Notes: a model not told the origin generated them from the sequence alone. Shown: positions 31,601 through 41,884, numbered from the stretch's first letter. The stretch: 64,000 bases of DNA from Panaeolus papilionaceus (GCA_015501605.1 JADNRZ010000030.1:408430-472429); one strand, 5' to 3'. A program made the numbers and translations.

Positions 31601-34246
31601 CAGATGTTCAATTGTGCGTGGCACCACGACTGGATGGAGGCGTTGAAATCTATCCGTAAGCATGTTGTATTTGCTTGTTAGCAACCGCTTATGGATCCTC
31701 CAGATCTGAGAACTTTGCCCAACATTATGGGTACTTTGGAGCCCAACCCTTTTATGAGAAATATGCCAAAGAGGTTTTAGACTTTTCCCAACTGATTGTG
31801 AACTATGTGGAGGAGATCAGAAAAAAGATGGGCGCGAGCACTACAGCTCCGGCCACACAGAAGGACAGTGTTGTGGGTGCTGCAGCGGGGGTTTTGGAGG
31901 AGGCTGTGATCAAGCAAGCCGCAAACAGTGCATTGAAAACAACTCCACGGGGCTTTCCCATTTTGCCTACACAGTGGGACCCAGCAATGGTGCGTGCCCT
32001 CGTTGAGAAATATTGGGCTGCCTATATTAGCACTCACTATGGTATGCAAGTGCAGTTTTGATTAAAATTTACTCTCACTGATGGTGTTGTAGCATTGGCA
32101 TGCAGCTGAGGAAGGGTCACGGTTCCATGGACAGCTTTCAAGACGAATGGAGTGCGCACATATGTTGACGAAAAGTATCTCAAGAATTCCAAATTCACAT
32201 TCAAGCATTATAGAAGCATGGATACGAATGACATGTTGGATTTTCTGAGAGCGGCCGCTGAAATACAGACAACATTTTCATCTTTAAAGCCGTCCACAAA
32301 AGCAAGTTGCATCTGATCACTCCAGCATTGTATCCAACAGAAGAGGAACCAGTTGCAGCCGGAGATTCAGATGGAGAGATAAATCCAGAGTTTCTGGATG
32401 TTCAATTGGGGAAACGAGTCAAGAGGAAGGAGTGGGGCAGAGCAGGGGATCAGGAGATTCGGATGGCAATTGCTACCCACGAAGGAACTGCTAGTGGTAT
32501 ACCAGCAACAACTTCAGACAAGACTTCAGGGGACACGTCCTCCACTGAGGTTGTGGATGCAGTGAATGTGGCTGCAGCCGCACTCCAGCCACTGACCAGC
32601 CAAAATGAAACTTTTCAGAATATGGAGCCGCCCAGGCCCACCATACCCAACGATTGAATAGACGAAGAACTGGAACCGTCGCCTGTGACCATGAATACAA
32701 CCACTGCAAGTGCAGAACCTGACACATCTCAAAGGGTGCTGCGATGGAGTGCATGGCATGCCATTGAAACAACACATGTTGATATAGTGGACTCGCAACT
32801 GATGCCCATGCGACGTAGTGGCCGCAATACCAACTGTAGTGGACCTGCTTCAAAGTATCCCACACCATTTTCTGAGAGGGGAACAAGTCCTGGTGGGACT
32901 GACAGGGGAGCAAAATCACGCAAGAGAAAATAGCATGAATTAACATCAGATAATATCTAGGATTATCTACAGAGTGTAATATCTGATGTAAATGGGTGTG
33001 TGCAGGTCCAAAAAAGTCTATGATGTGGGGTATCAAAATATGCGACAATGAATATGAATGTTCCAATAAAAAAAGCAAAGCAATTGCGGCCGATGAGAGA
33101 AGAGGTGATATAAACAACAGATGAAAGCAGCTGCGAAATGAGGGGGGGAGGGTCCAAAATGATATGAAACAACAAAAAAAAAAAGTCCAGTCCAACAAAT
33201 ATGCATGATTCCAAAATATAACAAGTCCAAAAATAACAACACAATCAGCGTGAGCTCCGAGTTCGGCGTGATGACGAAGGCACAGGGGAGGCAGCAGCTG
33301 CCTTTGCGTGCGACCATGTACATATCTCCACCACTACCCGCTCCCTCAGCTGAACCTTGCATTTCACTTTGACAGGTGGGCCCAGTGCGTCGTCACGAAC
33401 CACCTCCCCTGTTGATTCCAGCTCGGTGAGGGGCGACCCGGAATCCATGAGGTTGTCCAACTCTTCACAGCTTCTTGGTTGACGAGGGTCCTGCTGCTGA
33501 GTGACGTTAGTGCTTTCAGGCACAAGATCAGCATCCACTGTTGGATGCGTACCTTGTGTCACGGTGGCCCCAGCGGCCTGTTGGGTGGCCAGCACCGTGG
33601 AAGTGGGTGCATGGAGGTGGGCAGGATTGACAGTGAGCTCACGAGGGGCTGCGCTGCTGCCTCTGGGCGCAGACGACTGCGAGCGAGCAATTTGGGAGTT
33701 GGAGGGCAGTGGTCACATGAGTCGTTGTGCAGGCGTGGCGGGAGCAGACGAACCCACTGATGAAGTGGGCACTCCACTGGCATTCATTGTGATGAGATGC
33801 CTTGGCACCAGGTGCAACTTGGCAAGCGGAGCTGTTGGGTCATCACAAGTCCAACCCACAACGTCATGCAGGACCTCGCCTGGTTGGACCGTGTAGTCGT
33901 GCGGAACGCGGCCGCCCCAGGAATAGGCTCTGTCTGAATCGACGGAAACACGATGTGGCTGGAGCAAAGTTGGAGGGGAGTACTGCCAGTCGAAGTCGCT
34001 ACCATGCAACTTGAGGCTGGTGTCAGGGGATCTGTCACAGAACCCCCACCCTAGCGCGGTTACGGTGCACAGCCTGGTCATCATCTCTAGATCACTGTAC
34101 AGCCGCCCGTTGCATCATTGATACCCCTGTCGTAGTGCGCAGCCTCCTTTCCTGATTGTTTCGTCACCATCATTTGATATCGCATAGCCTTAGCCTATTC
34201 TTAGATTTAGTGCACAGCATACCGGTAGATAGTTTATCCGATGTAG

Positions 34247-34334
34247 TATATAGGCCAGTGGGGATCAGGATGATTCCTCACTCGATTATCAACTTGGCTT
34301 CTGGGCATTCCTATCCCTTACATCATAATCGAGT
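34247..34334 (+). promoter_or_regulatory. TATA box, putative transcript start and self-priming PBS of the KH element
   Basis: TATATA at 34247-34252 is 33 nt upstream of ACTCGATTAT (34280-34289). Two bases past the LTR, ATAATCGAGT at 34325-34334 is its exact reverse complement. This is the same layout and spacing as in the chromovirus LTR. In copy 1 the PBS is at 24227-24236. The start site is inferred. Confidence 0.6.
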
Positions 34335-34423
34335 CTCTACAGCAGTCTGCACCTCCCTAGCTCACTGCACACCATCTACTCCTCATCCTACAAGCCCTAC
34401 CCTTCGCCCACACCCTGCTCCCA

Positions 34424-35452
34424 ATGTCTACTACACCAGAGATGTCCTTGGAAGAATTCGTCACTGAACAGTTCGACCAACTCTATGAGCGGATGAGGCT
34501 GCTCCAGGAGGAGCTTCGCTCCGTCACCAACCAGCTCTCTACCCAACAGACTATTGCAGCTATCGCACCTACCCAACCCTCTCGCCGTCAGCGGAAGAAG
34601 GCTGAGCCTCCCGCCCCACCGGCTCCTACTCCCCCACAAGGCACTATTCCCACCCACCTTCATATGTCGGGCACCTACCCTCAGAAGGACGACAAACCCG
34701 ATCAGCAGTTGCTCACTGTCATTGTACCCGACGCGATGGCAGCGCACCTGGTTGGGCGAGGTGGAAGGGGTCTTAAACAGATCCATGACTTATCTGGTGC
34801 GCACATCCGAGCCTTTGAGGTAAAGGACGGATCAGCTGGTGCCCGCCACGTCTCTATTCGCGGTACCGACTCTCAAGTTGGTAATGCCCTCGTCGTATTG
34901 GGCAAGCGGCTCGCTCGTCGTCGAGTCCGCGCTCCTAGGCAGCGGGATGCTCCGGGTCCCGCTCGTGCTCGTGATGCCAGTGGGAGGCCAACCGCTGGGA
35001 AGTTCCGTGAAGCCCCTGTTCCCATTGTTCAGGCTGCTCCGGCCACTCAGCCCCCCTCGCCACCATCAATTCCTCAGTCCGCCGCTCTAACCCCTGCAGC
35101 ACCGTCGGCAACTCCTACCCCTGCTCCAGGCTCTACTCCGGTCGTCCCCTCCATCGTCATGAACACGGCCGCCCCACCTTCACCAGTGGCTACCCCAGGT
35201 GCTCGATCAGCTTCGACGACACCTGTGAACCAGCCCAACACTCCCATCGCGCCTACAGCCGTGATGCAGACCGCCAACCCTACCCCGGCACTCTCGCCTG
35301 GCTCGCCGATGAGCATTGATGCGATGAGAGCCCACTTCTCAGCACTTGCGCCCACTCTTGGGAACCCTATCCCCCCCACTGCTCCTTCAAGGGGTGGTCG
35401 CGGTGTGGTTTTCCGGGAGCGCAGTGGACGAGGCGGTAGACGTGGAAGCTAA
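34424..35452 (+). CDS. KH-domain/RGG protein of the LTR element, copy 2
   Basis: 342 residues, ATG at 34424, stop just before the polypurine tract. Coiled coil at 10-45, KH domain at about 95-165 with GRGG at 111-114, Pro/Ala/Thr-rich linker, RGG tail. The whole internal region is this one gene, so the protein is presumably what the element needs in cis, for example RNA packaging. Protease, RT and integrase would have to come from another element. It remains intact in both copies, including its KH loop, which suggests selection or very recent spread. Confidence 0.87.
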   Translation: MSTTPEMSLEEFVTEQFDQLYERMRLLQEELRSVTNQLSTQQTIAAIAPTQPSRRQRKKAEPPAPPAPTPPQGTIPTHLHMSGTYPQKDDKPDQQLLTVIVPDAMAAHLVGRGGRGLKQIHDLSGAHIRAFEVKDGSAGARHVSIRGTDSQVGNALVVLGKRLARRRVRAPRQRDAPGPARARDASGRPTAGKFREAPVPIVQAAPATQPPSPPSIPQSAALTPAAPSATPTPAPGSTPVVPSIVMNTAAPPSPVATPGARSASTTPVNQPNTPIAPTAVMQTANPTPALSPGSPMSIDAMRAHFSALAPTLGNPIPPTAPSRGGRGVVFRERSGRGGRRGS

Positions 35453-37309
35453 GGGATTTGCTGGGGCAGCAAATCTAGATGGGGAGATAGTGTCAGGGGA
35501 TCTGTCACAGAACCCCCACCCTAGCGCGGTTACGGTGCACAGCCTGGTCATCATCTCTAGATCACTGTACAGCCGCCCGTTGCATCATTGATACCCCTGT
35601 CGTAGTGCGCAGCCTCCTTTCCTGATTGTTTCGTCACCATCATTTGATATCGCATAGCCTTAGCCTATTCTTAGATTTAGTGCACAGCATACCGGTAGAT
35701 AGTTTATCCGATGTAGTATATAGGCCAGTGGGGATCAGGATGATTCCTCACTCGATTATCAACTTGGCTTCTGGGCATTCCTATCCCTTACAGCTGGGGG
35801 AGCCAATCCTCGAGCCCCACTCCATCCTGTATGACTTGAAGAGCGTCGGGTGTTCAACAGTGACGCCTCCAGAGACGTGCTTGGCTTGCACCATTGCATG
35901 TGCAATATCCTGTGCCATTCCAACAAAGGCGGCACCAACCTCCATCCTGAGCGTCTGGAAGGAATCAAGGGCCATCGACAACTCCTCCACGTTGTGCTCC
36001 GCTTCTTTTCGCAACGTCTCGTTCTGCTTCTCCAACTCGACAATCTGCGCTTCGAGATCGGCCATTGTCTCTGCAAACAGTCTCAGCAGCCGCATTGAAG
36101 AACAGGATCAGGACTTACTGCGCTTCCTCTTCTTCTCCTCCTCCTTGGGTGTACTGGCAGGCTTCTGTTCCGCTTCTGCTGCTTCGCCCTCTTTCTCTCC
36201 TTCGACCATATCCTCGTCCTCCTTCTCCTCGTCACTCTCAACCACCTCCTTCGATTTTTGTTTCCGATTCTTGTGTCCCTGTGAAGCGGCTGCACTTGCG
36301 CCCAAAGCATTGCTGCAGGCACATTTTTTTGCTGTGCACCTCAGACAGCAGCCGCCTGTGCCACCAGGGACACAATCGACCTTTAGTTGCACGCATCGGT
36401 CGCATTTCTTGTGTTCCAGTATTGTGGGCGCCTGAGATATCTGGTGCGATGATGATCCACCAGTGGACTTGGGAGCCGATGATGATGTGCGCGCTGGAGT
36501 AGGTCTCAGTTAACATCCTGAAGTATGATGAGGGATCCACTTACAGTGTTTTCACGGCTGCTTCGGCTGCTGGTCCCCCTCCCCTTGATCCTCCAACTTC
36601 CACTTTCCTCCTGAAAGAGTGATGTGAGCATGAATAACCCTTCAGTCCACCTGTATACTCACCTCCCGAAAGTGTTCCCTTATCTGATTCAGCTGCTACC
36701 GCTGGGATCGCTGGAGCTGCCTGTGCCACTGGAGTAGTCGCAATTGGTGCTGTGGCCGCTTGAAGGGATGCTGGCGGAGCTGCAGGTGCCACTGGAGATG
36801 TTGTGATAGCAGGTGTGGCCGCTTTACTCAATGCTGGTGGAGCAAATGGGTGAACCTCATTCATAGACTCAGTGGTGGGGGGTTGTTCAGGGGCGGTTGC
36901 AGGAGTTGCAATGGTGGACCCTTCCGGCAAGGGACGAGGTGGTAGAGGTCCTCCTGCAGGAGTGAAGGGAGAGGTGGGTTGCGGTTCAGAAAGCGAAACT
37001 GCAGATATCGCTGCAAGAGGGGGTGCGGGCACAGGAAGAGTGGGAGTCAATGTCACCTCACCCGATGTTGAGGCAGCAGCCGCTGATGCTGATGCTGCTG
37101 CATCTGCCAACAGACGCTGGCCCTCCTCCATCCGTTTCTTCCAGCTACCCATCACCTCTGTTACATTCGTCTCCAGGGGCGCAGCGTGCGTACGTTGGGC
37201 CGCCTTGAGGTTCTGAAACTCCAATCCCAACCAGAAAACCCATGCGTCCGGCGACGTTTTCGACTTCCAGACGTTCTTGACCTTGTTGGGGACCGACCTT
37301 GGTTCCATC

Positions 37310-38179
37310 CTCGTCTGGTTGACAATCTCAAGCAGATATTCCTACCTCAAAGGTCTGTTTTTTCAATCAAAAATGATTGAATGCCGGTCAACTCACCATG
37401 CTTTCACCATTCCTCACCATCACTTCCAACAGATTCCCCTGCCCAAAACCGTGAACGAATTCCATGCGAAGGTGCTGAACGACTGCATGAAAGCGCGCAA
37501 TATCAACTTTCTGGAGGTTGGCAGACATGAGGGATGGATTGGATGGATGGTGAAAGGGCTAGTTGCGGTGATGATGGTGGAAGGAATGAAGGAATGAAAA
37601 AAAAAAAAAAAAGAACCAATGTAACGTGATCGCGTTCTTGATATGGCCGTGTTTACAATTTCAGGGTTGCAACCGCCTGTGACGGACCACATCAATTTCA
37701 TCCCTGAACCCTTTCGTTCTTATATTATACAGCGGCCGCTTCTTTATATGCACTATGGCAATGTCGGCCGCAATCATCCCATTTTGCCACGCTCCGAATG
37801 GTGCCTAGTAACGGCTCCATCACTCGGTTCCTGCTCTATCCAGCGCCTGCTAAATGACTGCCCCATACCATATCTTACTACCTCCACCACGTGCACGTCC
37901 TCTCTACCTTGTATGAGCTGTATTTCAGCACCCACAGCCATGTACCTGATAAGTGCACCCGTAGAAAATATCACCATCGATGGGAAATTCCAGAAAGAGC
38001 ACATAGAGACCCTGGTCACACATTGCATGTTTTACACCCTGCGGGTCTCACTTGGACCCGGTTCCATTCAGCGGCTGCATAAAATTTTATTTCATTTCCC
38101 TTCAATGTTCTACATGTGCATCTCACCCAAGACCCATCATACGGTCTGTTCCCCCATCGCCCCAACGGCTTGCTGTATG
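37310..38179. other. Right subterminal region of the KDZ element
   Basis: No gene is supported. It should hold the promoter of cargo gene C on the minus strand. GCGGCCGC lies at 37732 and a 7/8 match (TCGGCCGC) at 37764. Part of it mirrors the left side near 16670-16720. Confidence 0.4.
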
Positions 38180-38740
38180 GGCTGCACCTGCACCCGCTTC
38201 TCATCCCAACTGCACCCGTTTCCTTCCCTGCACCTGTGCACCTGCTCTTCATCAACTCCCATCTTCGCCCCCAACCCGCTGACCCCAACCCGCTACCCCT
38301 GTTTCCTCTTCCATTCATCTGCACCCGCATACCATCCTATTCCCCTGCACCCGCTCCTACCCATCCCCCTACCCCAGCCCCTGCATCCGCTCCTACGCCC
38401 TACCCCATCCCTGCACCCGCTCCATCCCTACACCCGCCCCCTACCCGCCCCAGCCCCAGCCCCCACCCCCTCCCCTGCCCATCCCCCTACCTGAACACCT
38501 GCATCCGCCCCATACCCATCCCCCTACCCCAGCCCCTGCATCCGCTCCTACGCCCTACCCCAACCCCCTTGCACCCGCCCCCTACCCCTCCTCCTACCCC
38601 ATCCCCTATGCCCACCCCCTACCCACTCCCCCTACCCCCTACCCATCGCCCTACCCCATCCCCTGCATCCGCCCCCCACCCATACCCCCCCCCCTACCCC
38701 CTGCACCCGCCCTCTTACCTACCCATACTAATGCCCTTAC
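38180..38740 (-). repeat. C-rich degenerate tandem array, right subterminal
   Basis: Inverse of the G-rich array at 16141-16660: CCCCTACCC and CCCCTGCATCCGCCCC units, ending in a tract shared exactly with the left side (CTTACCTACCCATACTAATG). Proline-rich open frames here are by-products. Confidence 0.85.
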
Positions 38741-38863
38741 TTACTGCTATTAATCCTATACAATACCTACTAATGTCATCTATTTAATCCATTAGATATC
38801 TATGGATTCCACCAGCTCAACTCAGTTCTTATACCATAGCTTACCTGGCTGCTGCTTTGCCTA

Positions 38864-39472
38864 GTTTTTTGACTACAGCACAACAACAAAACACTTTTAG
38901 CCCAATATTTTTTTTATGCATATACACATATACAATGTGAATATAATGGTGAAAAAATATTATAAATTATTTACATTTACCACAAAAATGTGGCTGACCT
39001 AACAATCAACAGTTTTGAGTCATATTTTGAGGGTGTGATCTATTGACATACACCTACCTTTCCTGTAATTTTCAGACTCTGAAGTGCTGTAGCAGCTGAG
39101 ATATGTGCTTTGCAAGCCCCTAATTTTTCAATGCATGGACCAATTTCCCAGGATTTTGACTGATTTTGACCACTTTGTAGTTCCTATATCTTCACATCCA
39201 GAAGGTTGGGAATGGTGAAATTTTGCATGGAGCTACCAATATATGATAGGTTAACACTCACCAAAAACCATGTAAATATATAAAGATTTGAAACAAGTAG
39301 ATTTTCAAGAAAAACCCAATCACACACTCACACACTCATCTCTCATAGCAACCTCATAGAATTAGATACTCAGATATTTTTTTCTCCCATTATTTGAAGG
39401 CTATATAGTTATACATGTGTATCAAAAGTATAGGACTAGAAGCTTTTTGTTGTTGTGCTGTAGTCAAAAAAC
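38864..39472. mobile_element. MITE inserted beside the right KDZ terminal repeat
   Basis: The ends are inverted GTTTTTTGACTACAGCACAA (continuing for several more bases), flanked by CTA on both sides (38861-38863 and 39473-39475). 609 bp, AT-rich, no gene. A 3-bp TSD fits PIF/Harbinger or CACTA-type MITEs. The superfamily is unresolved. Confidence 0.65.
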
Positions 39473-39504
39473 CTAACTGTGAACACTTTTGATCACTGTG
39501 AGTA
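39470..39504 (-). repeat. Right terminal inverted repeat of the KDZ element
   Basis: 35 bp, exact reverse complement of 15733-15767. A MITE (38864-39472) inserted at its inner edge. Confidence 0.85.
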
Positions 39505-39836
39505 TAACTGCTCTCTGTATAACATTTACTTTGTACATCTCACATTTATCACTATTTATTTTACCACTGTGCTTCAAATAACACCATGACCAGCAAGAGG
39601 CTCAAATGATCATCACAAGATCATGGATTTAACTGTGATTCTGGCAGTGTTTCAAGCACACTATTCAAATGTAAACTGCAATACTGTTCCTGCATCTTCA
39701 ATTCCAAGCGATCACTTGCTACACATTCATGGTTGTGTGCAGAAAAGGAATCTGATAGGATTCAAGACCATTTACTGGAAGAAGAGGCCAGAATGAGGGA
39801 GCAGGCCAAGCTCATATGTCTTCCAGAAAGCATGTA

Positions 39837-40254
39837 CAGTGTCGCACTGTCTCGTGATACACCACCACTGTATGATACACTTTTTGTATCACTTATAATT
39901 TCGCCAATTCTTCACGAATAGTTATGAAATAACTTGTATTCGCACCTAGTAGATAGGCTTAATTGATTATTTTTAAAACTATAATTCTCAGGGCCCTACT
40001 TCTCATACACTAGTCCAATGAAAATAAGGTGTTTTCTGGTGTGGTTTGCCCACCACCCTATGATACACTGCGATTTTGCAGATTGAAAGACAACAAAGTT
40101 ATATTTTTCAATGCTTTTAACATTTTCAAATATGTATCTATGTACTATATCTACCCAACCTGTTGTATCTAGACATCACTTAATTATATTCTGCAATATC
40201 GGGCTTGGAAGGTCAATTTCCAGATTTGGTGTATCACGTGACGGTGCTGCACTG
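39837..40254. mobile_element. TA-flanked MITE (418 bp)
   Basis: The ends are CAGTGTCGCACTGTCTCGTGA and the inverse of CAGTGCAGCACCGTCACGTGA, and both arms continue into ATACACCA. TA lies on each side (39835-39836 and 40255-40256). No gene. Tc1/mariner-type MITE, 32 bp upstream of a full Tc1 element. Confidence 0.65.
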
Positions 40255-40286
40255 TATCACTTATTCATCTGTTAAACTTTGATGTA

Positions 40287-41884
40287 CAGTGGCTTACATA
40301 AGTAATGCACACACTCTCGATGCCTCGTTTCTCATCGCGTAGACAATGACTAAATGATTTTTCAGTGCAACGAAATGTGCTAGGAGCATGCCTAGGGTGT
40401 TGGTATTATGCAGGGATATTTAAATTTGTCCCTGTACATGTAATAAGAAGTACATACAATGCAATGCACAAAATGTTATGTGCAATTCATTTGGTTCTGC
40501 TATAAATTATACATCCTCCTCTCGTTTTGCTCCATCAACACATCCCCTGCTCAACAGCTTTTTGGATCAACATCTGTATACTATGGTCTACACATCCCCC
40601 ACCAAAATTGCCCGGATAGTCACCCTCAGCCGCAAGGGTGAGCATCCTGACACAATTGCACCAAAATTCAGAATTCACCAGACTACTGTCACTCGAATCC
40701 TCAAACGCTTTGAGGAATCCGGTGATTTCTATTACCGAAAGCCTAAAACAGGTTGCCCACACAAGATGTCCCTTCGTGATGCCAAGTGTGCTGCCCGGAA
40801 ACTTGCCAGTGGAGATGTTTCTAATGTCACTGAGCTCCAAAAGAAGCATTACCCTGATCTTGGTGCACAGACCCTTCGGCGCAGCCTCAAGAAATATGGA
40901 CTCATTTGCCGTGTTCGGAAATCACGCCCCTTCCTTACTTCAGCCAACAAGGAGAAGCGCCGACTCTGGGCACTTGCACATGTTCATTGGAGTGTGGAGG
41001 ATTGGAAGAATGTGATTTTTTCGGATGAGTCAAAATTCATGCTATTCAAGTCGGATGGCCGCCAGTATGCATGGTTCAGGACTGGACAGGCATATGATGG
41101 TAGATATGTCAAGAAAACGATCAAACATGGGGGTGGCAACATCATGGTGTGGGGCTGCATCACTGCAAGGGGTGTAGGGAGGCTTAGCCGGATTGAGGGG
41201 AAGATGTGTGCCATCGATTATGTCAAAATTCTTGACAGCGATCTCCTTGGCAGTCTCACAGACCTTAAAATTCGTCGGACAGGTAACTCTAGTGCCATAT
41301 TCCAACAGGACAACGACCCAAAGCACAAGTCCCGCCTTGCACAGAGCTGGTTTAAGACCAAAAGGCTTCGTTTATTGTCTTGGCCACCCTCTAGCCCGGA
41401 TATGAGCATCATCGAGCATGTATGGGATCAGCTAGATCGTTTAGTCCGGTCAAGGGACCCTCTTCCACGAAATCAAGAAGAAATGTGGGCAGCCCTGCAG
41501 GAGGAGTGGGAGAAATTCCCACAGACTTCCCTGGACACCCTTTTCGAGAGCATGCCTGAGCGTGTTGCTGCTCTTGTGAAGGCTCGTGGTGGCTATACTA
41601 GATATTAGGCAAGTGGTTTCATAAATTATTCTTTCCCGGTTGTTATTTGCTCATCAGTTTTTGGGATCAGGCACAGTCATAAGTAATGCACAGGGGTTTT
41701 TGACTTTTCTCAAGGATTTTGTTACATCAAATGCATATCTCAAATTGTTGGTGTCTTAAATATGTGTAGTAGATGTATATATATTTAATCGACACTTAAC
41801 CAACCCGACTGGTTATGCTATTCATCAGTAGTGCTTCAATTAATTGGACATGACGAGCCTGTGCAATACTTATGTAAGCCACTG
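40287..41884 (+). mobile_element. Tc1 element, apparently intact
   Basis: 1598 bp. The terminal repeats CAGTGGCTTACATAAGTA and its inverse differ at one position over 25 bp (CAGTGGCTTACATAAGTAWTGCACA). TA TSDs at 40285-40286 and 41885-41886. One uninterrupted transposase gene. The best candidate for a currently mobile DNA transposon in the window. Confidence 0.88.
40583..41608 (+). CDS. Tc1 transposase (DD34E), intact
   Basis: 341 residues from ATG 40583 (MVYTSPTKIARIVTLSRKG). An upstream in-frame ATG at 40478 would add 35 residues without homology. Residues 5-60 form a helix-turn-helix (HQTTVTRILKRFEESGDFY), followed by a second DNA-binding region. Catalytic triad: Asp148 in FSDESKF, Asp243 in FQQDNDPKH, Glu278 in SIIEHVWDQL. 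There are 34 residues between the last two, the classic Tc1 arrangement. It performs cut-and-paste transposition at TA in the nucleus. No stop or frameshift is visible, and length matches the family. Confidence 0.9.
   Translation: MVYTSPTKIARIVTLSRKGEHPDTIAPKFRIHQTTVTRILKRFEESGDFYYRKPKTGCPHKMSLRDAKCAARKLASGDVSNVTELQKKHYPDLGAQTLRRSLKKYGLICRVRKSRPFLTSANKEKRRLWALAHVHWSVEDWKNVIFSDESKFMLFKSDGRQYAWFRTGQAYDGRYVKKTIKHGGGNIMVWGCITARGVGRLSRIEGKMCAIDYVKILDSDLLGSLTDLKIRRTGNSSAIFQQDNDPKHKSRLAQSWFKTKRLRLLSWPPSSPDMSIIEHVWDQLDRLVRSRDPLPRNQEEMWAALQEEWEKFPQTSLDTLFESMPERVAALVKARGGYTRY

Larger units (their letters stand above)
26987..32933 (+). pseudogene. KDZ cargo gene B, uncharacterised, split by a 3.8-kb insertion
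   Basis: The 5' part (about 27090-27790) encodes YLRKHVFPPLLSHWYWNPET, IDIWTDVCDPLPHNGVYWAD, then in another frame YFYNYQFKEVLEKARQIA and a helical Glu/Ala/Arg-rich stretch (PEQKAEAERARRAV). The 3' part (about 31600-32933) encodes ENFAQHYGYFGAQPFYEKYA, then WTAFKTNGVRTYVDEKYL, then a Ser/Thr-rich acidic tail ending in basic SKRKR-like residues. A TGA at 32655 interrupts the tail frame. I recognise the pattern of a recurrent cargo protein of large Agaricomycete transposons but know no function. It is transcribed divergently from the KDZ transposase. Exon limits are approximate. GCGGCCGC lies in an intron at 27685 and in an exon at 32251. Confidence 0.45.
34021..35792 (+). mobile_element. KH-domain non-autonomous LTR retroelement, copy 2
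   Basis: 1772 bp with 302-bp LTRs at 34021-34322 and 35491-35792 that I read as identical. The TSD is GCTGG (34016-34020 and 35793-35797). The polypurine tract GGGGAGATAG lies at 35481-35490. It is inserted in cargo gene C, opposite in orientation to copy 1. The two copies differ by a 6-bp indel and isolated substitutions, so this family was active recently. Confidence 0.92.
33245..37308 (-). pseudogene. KDZ cargo gene C, zinc-cluster protein, interrupted
   Basis: ATG at 37308 (MEPRSVPNKVKNVWKSK). Exon 1 continues into a long Pro/Ala/Thr-rich stretch to about 36670, with more exons downstream. A cysteine motif, CDRCVQLKVDCVPGG followed by CCLRC and CAC (about 36300-36410), resembles a fungal Zn2Cys6-like cluster. 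A basic/acidic segment follows (KKRKRSKS; EEKEDED), then a coiled coil (MADLEAQIVELEKQNETLRK). The KH-LTR element (34021-35792) then interrupts it. The rest, with DFDWQYSPPTLL and VLHDVVGWTCDD, resumes at 34020 and ends near 33245 after frame changes. DNA binding is possible from the Cys cluster but not shown. GCGGCCGC occurs at 33908. Confidence 0.5.
15733..39504. mobile_element. 23.8-kb KDZ-type DNA transposon with cargo genes
   Basis: Perfect 35-bp inverted repeats (15733-15767 and 39470-39504, tip TACTCACAGTGATC) bound the region. Further inside, 16010-16720 and about 38290-38850 are inverted copies that include GTAAGAACTGAGTTGAGCTG and long G-rich/C-rich arrays. Gene order is cargo A (+), KDZ transposase (-), cargo B (+), cargo C (-). 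KDZ elements (Kyakuja, Dileera, Zisupton) are known as very large DNA transposons in basidiomycetes. At least five younger insertions lie inside, so the original was roughly 14 kb. No TSD is visible: left flank TACAAGTG, right flank TAACTGCT. Confidence 0.75.

Noticed and set aside
37643..38494. 283-codon ORF on the plus strand
   Set aside because: The second half translates the C-rich array, and the first half has no homology pattern. It overlaps the presumed cargo C promoter.
38116..38787. 223-codon proline-rich ORF
   Set aside because: Same reason: it translates the C-rich subterminal array, with no domain.
15733..39504. TET/JBP dioxygenase gene as cargo of the KDZ element
   Set aside because: Reported for some basidiomycete KDZ elements, but I find no matching metal-binding or 2-oxoglutarate motifs in the cargo frames.
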